Shown here: one piece after another, positions 34,139-43,769 of the stretch | Layout: every line of letters begins with the position of its first letter | How positions within the stretch are numbered: position 1 is the first letter of the stretch | Assembly: GCA_027452065.1 (NCBI GenBank) | Contig: DAIDHC010000137.1 | Location: 1-50,059 of the forward strand | Source of the DNA: Bryobacterales bacterium | GTDB taxonomy: Bacteria; Acidobacteriota; Terriglobia; Bryobacterales; Bryobacteraceae | Direction of reading: 5' to 3' | DNA length: 50,059 nt | Notes under the pieces: generated by a model | The model's database searches: none | What the model was told of the DNA's origin: nothing | The model's input: only the letters and a program-made list of their open reading frames with translations | Position numbers and translations under genes: made by a program

Positions 34139-34845
34139 GAGCGGACCTCGGCCAGGGCGGGGGCGGGCCGGCGCGCCTCGGCGCGCGAGGCGGCCACGCT
34201 GGCGCGCCGCTGGCGCCAGAGAGTGAAAGTGAGCAGCCAGATGGCCAGCGAGATGAAGCCGCCCGGCGGCAGCAGGAACAGCACCCAGGGTTCGAAATTG
34301 TGCCCGAAAAGAGGGACGCCCAGAAACGTGCCGGCGCCCAGCACCTCGCGCACCGTGCCCAGGCAAGTGAGCGCGAAGGCGAACCCCAGTCCCATGCCCA
34401 GCCCGTCGAGCATCGACGGGATCACCGCCTTCTTGCCGGCGAAGGCTTCGGCGCGCTCGAGGATGATGCAGTTGGCGACAATGAGCGGGATGTAAGCGCC
34501 CAAGGCCTTGTAGACGCCGATGCTCACGGCCTTCACCAGGTAATCGACCACCGTGACCGAGGTGGCGATGATGGCGATATAGGTGGCGATGCGCACCTGT
34601 TTCGGCACCATCTTGCGCACCATCGACACCAGGCCATTCGAGCAGACCAGCACGAACGTCGTCGCCAGTCCCATGGCGAAAGCGTTGCGCACCGAATTGG
34701 TGATGGCCAGCGTAGGGCACATTCCCAGCACCTGCACGAAGACCGGGTTCTGCTTCCACAGACCGTTCAGAAAGGGATTGTCGGCCGCCGCCAGGGCTGT
34801 GCCGGGCGCGTGACAGGATACAACGGCTGGCTGTTCACTCATCAT
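34135..34845 (-). CDS. rnfE: Rnf electron transport complex subunit E
   Basis: A 236-residue membrane protein, homolog of NqrD. It has NPVFVQVLGMCPTLAITNSV and YIPLIVANCIILERAEAFA, the two Cys-bearing inverted membrane halves that together with RnfA bind a 2Fe-2S cluster. A second ATG three bases downstream is equally possible. The C-terminus runs on past the last span with a basic tail (WRQRRASVAASRAEARR). It overlaps rnfG and rnfA by four bases each. Confidence 0.92.
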   Translation of the reverse strand: MMSEQPAVVSCHAPGTALAAADNPFLNGLWKQNPVFVQVLGMCPTLAITNSVRNAFAMGLATTFVLVCSNGLVSMVRKMVPKQVRIATYIAIIATSVTVVDYLVKAVSIGVYKALGAYIPLIVANCIILERAEAFAGKKAVIPSMLDGLGMGLGFAFALTCLGTVREVLGAGTFLGVPLFGHNFEPWVLFLLPPGGFISLAIWLLTFTLWRQRRASVAASRAEARRPAPALAEVRS

Positions 34846-35531
34846 TTACCTCGTTCGATTCGGTCGAGATTGCGGGTGATGACCGGGGCCACCGTACGGA
34901 TACTCTGTTCGAGCATGCGGCCCACGGCCCGGCTCGATATGGTGGCGCCCGAGAGAGCGTCGATCTCCCAGGGATTTTTCTTGGTTCCGTGCTTGACGAC
35001 GGTGATCGGGTGGGCGATGGCGCCGCCGGGCGCCGCGGCCACGTCGAGGTTGTCGAAGTTGTGGGCGAAGTCCGGGTCGCTACCGATGCGGTCGCCGAGG
35101 CCCGGGGTTTCCTTCATGTCCACCACCTTGAAGCCGGTGATGGCCTGGCGTTGCGGCGAGTAGGCGTACATGGCTGTGATGACGTCGGCATAGCCGCGGC
35201 CGCTGGCCTCGATGACCACGCCGAGAAAATTGCCGGACCCGTCGTATCCGGCAAACAGGCGCGGGCCATCGCCCTCGACGCCGGCCAGAATGTTCAGCTC
35301 GCCCGAGGGAAGAATGCCGTAGATCACCTGCTTGCGGATGCCCGGCAGCAGTTGGGCCACCGACTCGCGCATGATCGTTTCCTGGTTGCGGCGAATGCGG
35401 TTGAATGTGACCAGGTGCGCTCCGGCGATGAACAGACCGCACAGCAGCGATACCGTGCCCAATACGCGGATCATGCGGAACGCTCCGGAGAGCGAGGGTT
35501 GTGCGTGTTGCGGCGCCGCGGAGTGGCTCAT
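34842..35531 (-). CDS. rnfG: Rnf electron transport complex subunit G (covalent FMN protein)
   Basis: A 229-residue protein with one N-terminal membrane span (about 20-42) and a periplasmic FMN-binding domain. ETPGLGDRIGSD and DALSGATISSRAVG near residues 188-201 are the flavinylation region; the Thr of SGAT receives FMN from ApbE, encoded at 44056. It carries electrons on the outer face of the Rnf complex. The gene overlaps rnfD and rnfE by four bases. Confidence 0.92.
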   Translation of the reverse strand: MSHSAAPQHAQPSLSGAFRMIRVLGTVSLLCGLFIAGAHLVTFNRIRRNQETIMRESVAQLLPGIRKQVIYGILPSGELNILAGVEGDGPRLFAGYDGSGNFLGVVIEASGRGYADVITAMYAYSPQRQAITGFKVVDMKETPGLGDRIGSDPDFAHNFDNLDVAAAPGGAIAHPITVVKHGTKKNPWEIDALSGATISSRAVGRMLEQSIRTVAPVITRNLDRIERGK

Positions 35532-36583
35532 CGGGCCGCCTCCCGCGAACGCGCGCCGTAGATGCGCGGCTGCGTCACGTTGTCGATCAGCGGCGATAGC
35601 GCGTTACCCAGTAGAATCGCGTACATCACGCCCTCCGCCAGCCCGCCCTCGAAGCGGATAACCACCGTGATCAGCCCCATCAACGCCCCGTAAATCCACA
35701 TGCCGAGCGGCGTGACGGGCGAGGCCACCGGATCGGTGGCCATGAAGGTTGCTCCCAGCACCAGACCTCCGGAAAGAAGCACGAACACCGGCCCGGGGTA
35801 GCGGACCGGGTCGGCCAGATGGAACAGCGAGGCGGTAAGCGCGGCGCCGCCCAGCATCGCGGCCGTGATGCGCCAGTCCATCATCTTCCGCGCCACCAGG
35901 TAGGCCCCGCACAGGAGAATCAGCAGCGCCGAAGTTTCGCCCGCCGAGCCGGCGCGCGCGCCCAGAAACAGCGTCCAGCTATCGGTTGTCACGTGGTCGA
36001 ATTTGCGCAGCATCAAAGGAGTCGCACCGGAGAAGGTGTCCACGCGGACGCGTGCAATCCAACCCGCCAGCGGGCCGGCTTTGATCAGCGGAATCGCCAG
36101 CGTCGACGGAATCAGCTCGCTGAATCGATGAAGCGCCAGCGCCGGAGTGTAGGCGGTGATCGCCACCGGAAACGCGGCCTGCAGAAACGCCCGGCCCACC
36201 AGTGCCGGATTGAAGGCGTTGAAGCCCAGTCCGCCGAACAGCATCTTGCCCGGCGCCACGGCGATAAACGAGCCCGCCGCCACCATCCACAGCGGGAAGC
36301 CCGGCGGCAGCGTCAACCCGAGCAGCAGTCCGGTGATCACCACGCTCCAGTCCCCCACCGTCGTCTCGCGCCCCGACAGCCGGCAGATCAGGTGCTCGGT
36401 GAGGAGGCAGCATGCGGTCGACATCGCCAGCACGGCCAGCGCGCTCAACCCGAACAGCCACACCGAGTAGGCGCACAGCGGCAGCAGCGCGTAAACCACA
36501 TTGCGCATGATCGAGTTCACCGACCGGCCCGAGTGCAGGTGCGGCGAGGTGCGGACTTCGATCACCGGCGGCGCGGCGCTCAT
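35528..36583 (-). CDS. rnfD: Rnf electron transport complex subunit D (covalent FMN protein)
   Basis: The ATG at 36583 overlaps the rnfC stop and gives 351 residues; the frame is open upstream but only as shadow of rnfC. It has eight to ten hydrophobic segments, the early PHLHSGRSVNSIMRNVVYAL, GKMLFGGLGFNAFNPALVGR and the flavinylation motif DTFSGATPLM near residue 183. FMATDPVASPVTPLG and the C-terminal GGLAEGVMYAILLGNALSPLID are typical of RnfD/NqrB. It moves ions through the membrane coupled to flavin redox change. Confidence 0.93.
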   Translation of the reverse strand: MSAAPPVIEVRTSPHLHSGRSVNSIMRNVVYALLPLCAYSVWLFGLSALAVLAMSTACCLLTEHLICRLSGRETTVGDWSVVITGLLLGLTLPPGFPLWMVAAGSFIAVAPGKMLFGGLGFNAFNPALVGRAFLQAAFPVAITAYTPALALHRFSELIPSTLAIPLIKAGPLAGWIARVRVDTFSGATPLMLRKFDHVTTDSWTLFLGARAGSAGETSALLILLCGAYLVARKMMDWRITAAMLGGAALTASLFHLADPVRYPGPVFVLLSGGLVLGATFMATDPVASPVTPLGMWIYGALMGLITVVIRFEGGLAEGVMYAILLGNALSPLIDNVTQPRIYGARSREAAR

Positions 36584-37923
36584 GTTCGTGCCTTCCTTTC
36601 GCGGTTCATTTGCTTGGCGACGCGGAAATATTGCACCAGAGGGATGTGCGACGGGCAGACGTAGCTGCAGCAGCCGCACTCGAAGCAGTCGTTCAAATGC
36701 AGCGTGGCCTCCATTTCCTCGTAGCGGCCCTTGCGCGCCAGCATGCCGAGCCGCGACGGATTCAGATGCAGCGGGCAGACGTTGACGCACTCGGCGCAGT
36801 GGATGCAGGGAAAGATGCGGGCGTTGCCGTTGGCGGCCTGATGCGTGAACACCACGATTCCGGTGACGCCTTTGGTCACCGGCACGTCGAGCGAGGCCGC
36901 CGCCGCGCCCATCATCGGCCCGCCCAGAATCACCGAAGCCGCCGCCGCCGAGCAGCCGGCTTGTTCCAGCGCAAATCCGAGCGGCGTGCCGAGCGCCATC
37001 AGATAATTGCCCGGCCGGCTCACGCCCGGTCCCGAGATCGTCACCACGCGCTCGATCAGGCCCTGGCGGCGCGGCAGGAGATCGCCGATCTGTGCCAGCG
37101 TGGCCACGTTGAACACCGCCAGCCCGACGTCGGCCGGCAGGCCGCCGGAGGGAATCTCGCGGCCCAGCAGAACTTTCACCAGCAGCTTTTCGGCGCCCTG
37201 CGGATACTTGGCGGGAACGGCTTCGATCGAGATGCCGCTGGAGTCGGTATTGGCCCGGCGCAGCGCCTCCACCGCATCCATCTTGTTGTCCTCGACGCCC
37301 ACTACCGCGCGCGCCGCCCCAACCGCCTTCATTGCGATCCGCGCCCCGTGCAGCACCTCGCCCGGATGCTCCACCATCACCCGATGGTCCGTTGTCAGAT
37401 ACGGCTCGCACTCGCAGCCGTTCACCACCACCGTGTCGATGGTCTTGCCCTCGGGAACCTTCAGCTTCACGTGCGTGGGAAACGCCGCCCCGCCCAGGCC
37501 CACCACGCCGGTCTCCTGCACCGCCTTAACGATCTGCTCCGGCGTCATGTTCTCGATGTCCTGCGGCTCGCCATAGAGAACCTCCTGGCTGGCGGCCGCG
37601 TAAGGCTTCACATAAATCGCCGGAGCCAGTGGACCGCGCGCCGTCGGAGCCAGGCCGATTCGCTCGATGCGCCCGGTGGCCGGCGAGTGCATCGGCACCG
37701 ACACGAAGCCGCCCGCCCGCGCGATCGGCTCTCCGCGCACCACCTCCTGGCCTTCCCGGACGATGACGACCGCGGGCGCGCCGGCGTGCTGCGACAGCGG
37801 AACGATCAGCATCGGGGGAAACGGCATGCGCCGGATCGGCAGGCGGTTGGTCGCGTCCTTGAACTCGGGCACGTGGACCCCGCGCCACAACCGCTTCAGA
37901 CCTGGAATTGCCGTCATTGCCAT
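36580..37923 (-). CDS. rnfC: Rnf electron transport complex subunit C
   Basis: A 447-residue peripheral subunit that exchanges electrons with NAD. The N-terminal part has the RnfC barrel-sandwich region (MHSPATGRIERIGL), the Gly-rich NADH/FMN-binding GVVGLGGAAFPTHVKL, and VNGCECEPYLTTDHRV. Near residues 371-382 and 410-421 are two full 4Fe-4S clusters (CIHCAECVNVCP and CFECGCCSYVCP). Fifteen bases separate it from the PFOR stop, the largest gap in the operon. Length is typical for the compact form of RnfC, without the long Ala/Lys-rich tail of the enteric proteins. Confidence 0.93.
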   Translation of the reverse strand: MAMTAIPGLKRLWRGVHVPEFKDATNRLPIRRMPFPPMLIVPLSQHAGAPAVVIVREGQEVVRGEPIARAGGFVSVPMHSPATGRIERIGLAPTARGPLAPAIYVKPYAAASQEVLYGEPQDIENMTPEQIVKAVQETGVVGLGGAAFPTHVKLKVPEGKTIDTVVVNGCECEPYLTTDHRVMVEHPGEVLHGARIAMKAVGAARAVVGVEDNKMDAVEALRRANTDSSGISIEAVPAKYPQGAEKLLVKVLLGREIPSGGLPADVGLAVFNVATLAQIGDLLPRRQGLIERVVTISGPGVSRPGNYLMALGTPLGFALEQAGCSAAAASVILGGPMMGAAAASLDVPVTKGVTGIVVFTHQAANGNARIFPCIHCAECVNVCPLHLNPSRLGMLARKGRYEEMEATLHLNDCFECGCCSYVCPSHIPLVQYFRVAKQMNRERKART

Positions 37924-37938
37924 GAGTGTCCGCCGCGC

Positions 37939-40900
37939 CTAGTTGTACTTCGCAGCCCGCCGCAGCAGAGCGGCGGCGTCCTTTTCTTTCGGGTTGAGCG
38001 GCGTACCCGGATGGATCACCTGCGAGGTGCACTTCTCCGCCGCCCGCACCAGATCCTTATACGGACCGCCCGCCGGATTCTTGATGTAGGCGTGCCGCTG
38101 GGCGTCGTAGGCGAAGATCTCGGGATTGATGTTGATGCACTCGTCGCAGGATGAGCACAGCGACGAGTCGATCCACGGCGCCACGTAGCCGTTCGAGGCG
38201 GCAGGCGCCTCGACCGCTGGTGCGGCCGCCGCCGCCGGAGCCGCCGCTGGCGCCGGCGAGCCCGCCGGAACCTCCGCGTTGAAATCCCCGCTCGAAACCC
38301 ATTCCATCAGCCGCGATGCCAGCGACTGCGCGAACTCGGCCCGGATCTGCTCCGGCGCCGCCGTTTCCACCGGCGCTCCCGCCCCCGACAGCGCCTTCAG
38401 CATTCTCCAGAAATCGCGGCGGTCCTGGCAGGCCAGCACCAGCGGCGCCGCCGGCACCACGCGAATCAGACGGTTCTTTGAATTCACCGCCCAGATGTAG
38501 GGGAACCGGTCCTCCCGGGCTTCCTCGTCCAGCTCCAGATACTCGGCCAGCGGAATCATGTTCTCGTTCCAGGCGTCGGCCGGCACCGTGCGGAACTGCT
38601 TGCGGAAGCGCGCCTCGGTGATGGCGAAGTCGGCGAAAGTGAGCGGAAGATCGAGCTTTGCCTTCTCGCCCTGCTCATTGGTGTAGTCGAGCGTGTAGCG
38701 CGGCCAGTCGCTCTCCTGCGACGGATTGCCTTCGAGGTCGAACGCCTCGGCCGGCAGGGGACCGCGGTCCGGGTTGTAGCGCAGCAACGGATACGCGCGC
38801 GACTCCACCGCCAGCTTGCTCTGGTGCTCGGCCAGGTCGTCGGCGATGCCATGTTCCGGCATGCACGGGCTGTACACGTTGAACAGCGCCGGCCTCCGCG
38901 CGTTCAGCCCCTCGATGAAGCCCTCGATCAGGTGCGTGGCGTTCGAAATGCTGCCCTGCATCACGTAGGTCGTGCGGTGGGCCATCGCGATCAGTGCGAT
39001 TTCCTTGCGCACCTCCTGCTTGCCCTGGATCGCTTTTCCGAACTGCGCCATGTCGGACACTTGTCCCGTGAAGCCGCTGGTGCACGCCTGGCCGCCGGTG
39101 TTCGAATACACCTGCGTGTCCAGGATCAGCACTTTAATCGGCTTGCCCGACATCATCATCCGGGACAGGTTCTGGAAGCCGATGTCGTACATCGCGCCGT
39201 CGCCGCCGATCGAAACCACCGGCGGGCACAGATGGAACTCCTCGTCGGTAAATTGCCGCCAGTTGAAGTAAGTGAAAAAGTCGTCGTGCTTGCGCGGATT
39301 GTAACCGCCGTTGAGCTCGATCTCGGCCATGCGCACGGCCTTGAAACCCTCCGCCATCTTCGCCATGTGCCCTTCGAATACGCCCATGGCGAGGGACGGC
39401 GAGTCCTGGAACAGGTGATTGGCCCAGGGGAACGGATAGGGGTTGTAGGGATACGTCGAGCCCCACACCGACGTGCAGCCGGTGGAGTTGAGAATGCCCA
39501 TGCTCGAGCGGCCGTTGCGGGATACGCCTTCGGTATACTGCCAGCGAAGCCGCCGCAGCGTCGCCAGCACCTGGCCGGCCCAGCGCAGCCAGGCGGCGTC
39601 AATCGCCGGCCCTGCGCCGCGTTCATCGAGCGTGCCCGAAAGCCGCGCCAGCGTCACATCGGTGCCGCTCAGCTTGTTCAGCGCCTCTTCCAGCCGCCCG
39701 GTGTCGCTGAGGTCCATGGTGCCGGCCAACTGCAGCCGGATGTGCTTGTCCAGCCGCGCGATCAGGTCGTCCAGCTTGCGCACTTGCGCGGCGACCCTCG
39801 GCTGCATCAGCGCCTCAACCGTCGAGGTGAACAGATGCACCACAGTCTTTTCGCCGCAGCCCAGACAGGCGCCGTCGCCGCCGCTCATGCTGGTGTAGTT
39901 CTTCTTGTCCAGCAGCAGCGTCTCCAGCGCGCCGATGCGCTCGTCCAGATTCTCGATGCGGATGAAGGCCGCCGGTGTGGTGGGCAGTTGCTGCCAGAAG
40001 TCCCAGTCCCGGCGCATCGTGTTCACGGTCTCTGGCGTCTGGGGCACGGACCGCAGAGCGTCGTCATTGCAGACCTTCACGCACTCCATGCAGCCCTTGC
40101 AGGCGTAAGGGTTGACAGTGATCGAGAGCAGGCCTCCGCTGCCCGCCTGTTTTTTCTCGCGAACCGACCAGTAGGGTTGCGTCGCGGCCAGTTTGAAATC
40201 GCCCAGCGCTTCGAGGAACCAGCCGAACTCCTGATCGAGCTCGGTGCGCACCGCCGTGTCGCCCGGATAGCCGGCCTTGGTGTCGGCCAGCGCCTCGAGC
40301 ATCAGCGCATGCACGTCGGCGTGCTGCGCTCCGGCTGGAATGCGCGCCCGCAGCTTCTGCTCGAGCGTCCTGATCGCGCGCGGCAGATGCCGCACCGCAT
40401 GCCCTTCAGCCGCCACAGCCTTGGCCGCCGTCTCGAAAACCATCAGCATCGGATGCACCAGCCCGGCGATGGCGCTGTCCGGGCAGATCGTGTAGCAGGA
40501 GCCGCAGGCGGTGCAGTTCAGCGGATTCCACACCGGGTGGTCGAAGCGCACGCCGGTCATGTCGCGGAAAATGCCCGTCGCCGCCGGAATCAGGCTCAGC
40601 CCGATGAAAGGATCGGCCAGGTTGTCGCCGCCCCGGCCGGTCGAGTAGAACTCGCCGGTCTGTTCCCAGAAGCGATGGATGTCGGTCATGCGGTCCTGGC
40701 CCGCCTCCCGGGTCTTCAGCAGCACCGGGAGTTCCGGCGCCCTTCTCGGCTGCCCGTTGTGCGCCTGGGACACCGCCTTGTCCGTGATCTCCTTCACCTC
40801 GTCAAAGCCGCGGCGCACCACCCTCAGGTTGTCCTCTACCACTCGCGCGCCCTTGGCTCCGAACTTGTGCTCCAACTGGGAGCGGATCGCCTGGAACAGC

Positions 40901-42870
40901 TTCTGCTCGGTGAGGCCCGCCTGCGCCATCACCGGCGCGGCGGCGAAAAACGCCCCCTGGAACGCGATGCCCTGCATCCGGTACTGCAGCTCCGGATCGG
41001 TGGCCTCCTCGCGCGCGATCTGAAACGCGTCGAGTGAGTAAACGCGAATGCCGTTATCGACAACGATCTTCTGGAACCGCGCCGGAATCTGCTTCCACAC
41101 CTCTTCCGCGGTCTGGAACGCGCTCTGAATGATGAACACCCCGCCCTTCTTCAGACCGGCCAGCGGATTGGAGTGCTGGAACACGTTCGGATCGGGCGAC
41201 AGCACCACGTCGACGTAGAAATAGTCGCAGTTGATGCGGATCGGCTCCGGCGCCGCCGACAGGTAGTAAGTCGTCGGCTGCCCCTTCTTCTCCGAGCCGT
41301 ATTTCGGATTGGCCTTGATGTGATAGCCCAGCAAATCGAACAGCGTCATCGCCAGGTTCTTGCCCGTCGTGATCGCGCCCCATCCGCCCACCGAGTGCAG
41401 CCGCACCGTGATGCTGTTTTCCGGCATCAGGTTCGGATTCTCGCTGCCATGTACGGCCAGCTCCTTAATGCCGGGATACGAATCGGCCACCTGAATCTGA
41501 TGGATCTCCTGCTTCGGCGTGAACGCCCGGTCGTGCACGAAATCGATCGACAGGTAGAAGAACTTCTTCTTCGCCCCGCCGGCCAGCATGTTCTCCACCG
41601 CGCCGATGATTCCCTCCGGCTGCAGGTCCCGGCTGCCGAGGCCGAACGAGCCCGAATACAGCGGCGGCAGGTCGTCGGTTTTGCGGTAGGAGGCGTAACC
41701 TGGATAAGGCGGTTGATCGGCTCCCGCGCGCCCGTTCTCCAGGCAACGCGACAGCGCGGCGCGGATCTCCCGAATCAGCGGCAGGTCCTCGGCCAGCGGC
41801 TGGTCCACGCGCTCCAGCACCGCAACGCCCTTGCGCCCCTTCAGCAGCTCCCCGATTTTGTCGCCCGGAAAGGGCCGGAACATCGTCAGGTTCACAACGC
41901 CCACTTTGACCCGCCGCGTGCGCCGCAGATAATCGGCCACCGCTTCCGCCGTCACCACCACGCTGCCCTGGCCCAGAATCACGTACTCGGCGTCTTCCAT
42001 CCGATAGCCCGAGACCCGCTGATAGCGCCGCCCGGTCAGTTCGGCGAACTCCTCCATCGCCCGGTCCGCGATCCCCGCCACATGGTCGAAGAAGAACGGC
42101 CGCTGCGCCGCCACGCTCTGCATGTAGGCGTCCTGGTTCTGCACCGTGCCGATCATGACAGGGTTGTCCACCGTCCACAGCTCGGGGATGCGCCGCCGCC
42201 GGTCGCCGAACAGCACCTTCTGGGCCGGGGTCGGCGTCTCGATGATGTCGTCCGGCCGCCCCAGATACTCCGCGATCAGCTCCCGCTCGGGCAGCAGCAG
42301 CGATTCGATCAGGTGCGTCGTCAGAAACCCGTCCTGCGCGCAGATGCCCGGCGTGAGCGCCTGCTCGGCGATCTTGTGCGAAATGATGTTCAGGTCGCAC
42401 ACCTCCTGCGCGCTCTTGCCGAAAAGCTGGAAAAACCCGGCGTCGTCCACGCAGTGGTAGTCGTCGTGGCCGGCGTGCACGTTCAGCGTCGCCTTGGTCA
42501 TCGCCCGGCAGCCCATGTTGAGCACGTAGGTCAGCCGCTTGCCCGAGGCCGCGTACAGCGACTCGTGCATGTAGGCGATGCCCTGGCCGGAGGAAAAGTT
42601 CGTCGCCCGCAGCCCGGTCATCGACAGGCCCGCCGTCACCGCCGCCGCCGCGTGCTCGCCCTCCGGCTCGATGAAGATCAGCGGCCGGCCCGATATGTTC
42701 ACGTGCCCCTTGGCGGCTTCCTCGGCCCAGTATTCTCCCATCTGCGTCGAGGGCGTGATCGGATAGGCGCCGGCCGCGTCGGTCGACTCGCGCTCGCACA
42801 TGATGACGGCCGTGTTGCCGTCCATCGCCTGCCGCACTCCCGGAAATCGGAACTCGCGTTCTCTGCTCAT
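37939..42870 (-). CDS. nifJ: pyruvate:ferredoxin (flavodoxin) oxidoreductase, extended form
   Basis: A 1643-residue single-chain enzyme oxidising pyruvate to acetyl-CoA; usual members have about 1170-1200. In order: pyrimidine-binding domain (YPITPSTQMGEYW, residue 36 on), domains II and III to about 760, ferredoxin domain with NCTACGSCYTICP (about 787) and YACKGCMECVKVC (about 923), and the thiamine domain with CLGCGEKT (about 1002), NSTGCTSVWGSTYPYNP (about 1128) and GGDGAMYD (about 1225). Two parts are unusual: about 110 helical residues inserted between CLGCGE and NSTGC, and a C-terminal extension (about 1330-1643) with an Ala/Pro linker and LCSSCDECININPE plus a later Cys, a second small ferredoxin-like cluster. 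It overlaps rnfB and precedes rnfC. Confidence 0.92.
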   Translation of the reverse strand: MSREREFRFPGVRQAMDGNTAVIMCERESTDAAGAYPITPSTQMGEYWAEEAAKGHVNISGRPLIFIEPEGEHAAAAVTAGLSMTGLRATNFSSGQGIAYMHESLYAASGKRLTYVLNMGCRAMTKATLNVHAGHDDYHCVDDAGFFQLFGKSAQEVCDLNIISHKIAEQALTPGICAQDGFLTTHLIESLLLPERELIAEYLGRPDDIIETPTPAQKVLFGDRRRRIPELWTVDNPVMIGTVQNQDAYMQSVAAQRPFFFDHVAGIADRAMEEFAELTGRRYQRVSGYRMEDAEYVILGQGSVVVTAEAVADYLRRTRRVKVGVVNLTMFRPFPGDKIGELLKGRKGVAVLERVDQPLAEDLPLIREIRAALSRCLENGRAGADQPPYPGYASYRKTDDLPPLYSGSFGLGSRDLQPEGIIGAVENMLAGGAKKKFFYLSIDFVHDRAFTPKQEIHQIQVADSYPGIKELAVHGSENPNLMPENSITVRLHSVGGWGAITTGKNLAMTLFDLLGYHIKANPKYGSEKKGQPTTYYLSAAPEPIRINCDYFYVDVVLSPDPNVFQHSNPLAGLKKGGVFIIQSAFQTAEEVWKQIPARFQKIVVDNGIRVYSLDAFQIAREEATDPELQYRMQGIAFQGAFFAAAPVMAQAGLTEQKLFQAIRSQLEHKFGAKGARVVEDNLRVVRRGFDEVKEITDKAVSQAHNGQPRRAPELPVLLKTREAGQDRMTDIHRFWEQTGEFYSTGRGGDNLADPFIGLSLIPAATGIFRDMTGVRFDHPVWNPLNCTACGSCYTICPDSAIAGLVHPMLMVFETAAKAVAAEGHAVRHLPRAIRTLEQKLRARIPAGAQHADVHALMLEALADTKAGYPGDTAVRTELDQEFGWFLEALGDFKLAATQPYWSVREKKQAGSGGLLSITVNPYACKGCMECVKVCNDDALRSVPQTPETVNTMRRDWDFWQQLPTTPAAFIRIENLDERIGALETLLLDKKNYTSMSGGDGACLGCGEKTVVHLFTSTVEALMQPRVAAQVRKLDDLIARLDKHIRLQLAGTMDLSDTGRLEEALNKLSGTDVTLARLSGTLDERGAGPAIDAAWLRWAGQVLATLRRLRWQYTEGVSRNGRSSMGILNSTGCTSVWGSTYPYNPYPFPWANHLFQDSPSLAMGVFEGHMAKMAEGFKAVRMAEIELNGGYNPRKHDDFFTYFNWRQFTDEEFHLCPPVVSIGGDGAMYDIGFQNLSRMMMSGKPIKVLILDTQVYSNTGGQACTSGFTGQVSDMAQFGKAIQGKQEVRKEIALIAMAHRTTYVMQGSISNATHLIEGFIEGLNARRPALFNVYSPCMPEHGIADDLAEHQSKLAVESRAYPLLRYNPDRGPLPAEAFDLEGNPSQESDWPRYTLDYTNEQGEKAKLDLPLTFADFAITEARFRKQFRTVPADAWNENMIPLAEYLELDEEAREDRFPYIWAVNSKNRLIRVVPAAPLVLACQDRRDFWRMLKALSGAGAPVETAAPEQIRAEFAQSLASRLMEWVSSGDFNAEVPAGSPAPAAAPAAAAAPAVEAPAASNGYVAPWIDSSLCSSCDECININPEIFAYDAQRHAYIKNPAGGPYKDLVRAAEKCTSQVIHPGTPLNPKEKDAAALLRRAAKYN

Positions 42871-43769
42871 GATCGATCCTTACCTGCCATCGCCAACCCC
42901 GCCGGCTCTACCGGCAGCGGTGTCTTGCGCGTAATCACTTTCGCGTCCGGCCCTTTCAGCGGTCCGGCTTTCTCATCGATCCACACAATCGCTCCTGTCG
43001 GGCACCGCTCGGCCGGCGCCGGAGTCGCCACTGCGTTCCTCGAATAGTCGATCACCGCCAGGTGTTCGACAATCTGAATTAGCCCCGCCGGCGCGTCGGC
43101 CGCGCAGCGCCCACAGCCCGTGCAGGCAACTTCGCAGTCCGCCTCCGCCTTGTCCCCTTCCAAAAGGTTGCGGCACGCCACCCACAGCCGGTGGCTCACC
43201 GGATGCAGCGTGAACAACTCCTTCGGACACACCGCAACGCAATCCCCGCAGGCCGTACAGCGCGCCTCGCTCACCACCGGAAGCCCGTGCTCGTCCATCC
43301 GGATTGCTCCGAACGTGCAGACGCTTTCGCAGTCGCCCAGCCCCAGGCACCCCCACGCGCAAAGTTTGCCCCCGCCCGATACCAGCGCCGCCGCCCGGCA
43401 CGACAGCAACCCCTCGTAGCTCGCCCTCCGCCGCGCCACGTGATTCCCCCCGGCGCAGGCCAGCCGCGCCACTCGCTTCTCCTCCGCCCCCGTCTCCACG
43501 TTCATCAGCGCCGCAATCGCCTGGATCCCCTCTTCGCTGTTTACCGTGCATTTGCCGGGCGCGATCTCCCCCTTCACCACCTTCTCGGCAAACGCCCGGC
43601 ATCCGGCGCAACCGCAGGCCCCGCAGTTGGCCTTCGGCAGCAGCGCCTCCACTTCGTCGATGCGCGGGTCTTCATAAACGTAAAGCTTCTTGTCGGCGTA
43701 GGCCAGCACCGCCGCCAGGATCACGCCAATTGCCGCCATCACCCCGCAGGCGATCAGGAATTCTGTCAT
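42867..43769 (-). CDS. rnfB: Rnf electron transport complex subunit B (ferredoxin-accepting)
   Basis: I choose ATG 43769 with GGGAG six bases upstream; a start at 43817 would add residues in front of the membrane anchor. The 300-residue protein has one N-terminal membrane segment (about 5-25), the first cluster motif ANCGACGCAGCRAFAE with a later Cys, and ferredoxin-type clusters CLGLGDCESVCTFGAI and CTACGDCVAVCPKELF. A further Cys group (CEVACTGCGRCAAD) follows. It takes electrons from reduced ferredoxin at the cytoplasmic side. It is the first gene of the operon and overlaps the PFOR gene by four bases. Confidence 0.92.
   Translation of the reverse strand: MTEFLIACGVMAAIGVILAAVLAYADKKLYVYEDPRIDEVEALLPKANCGACGCAGCRAFAEKVVKGEIAPGKCTVNSEEGIQAIAALMNVETGAEEKRVARLACAGGNHVARRRASYEGLLSCRAAALVSGGGKLCAWGCLGLGDCESVCTFGAIRMDEHGLPVVSEARCTACGDCVAVCPKELFTLHPVSHRLWVACRNLLEGDKAEADCEVACTGCGRCAADAPAGLIQIVEHLAVIDYSRNAVATPAPAERCPTGAIVWIDEKAGPLKGPDAKVITRKTPLPVEPAGLAMAGKDRS

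Noticed and set aside
38824-41037. Long plus-strand frame of about 740 codons antisense to the PFOR gene
   Set aside because: The PFOR reading is certain from its motifs; the opposite frame is His/Arg/Val-rich, has no family resemblance and no ribosome site.
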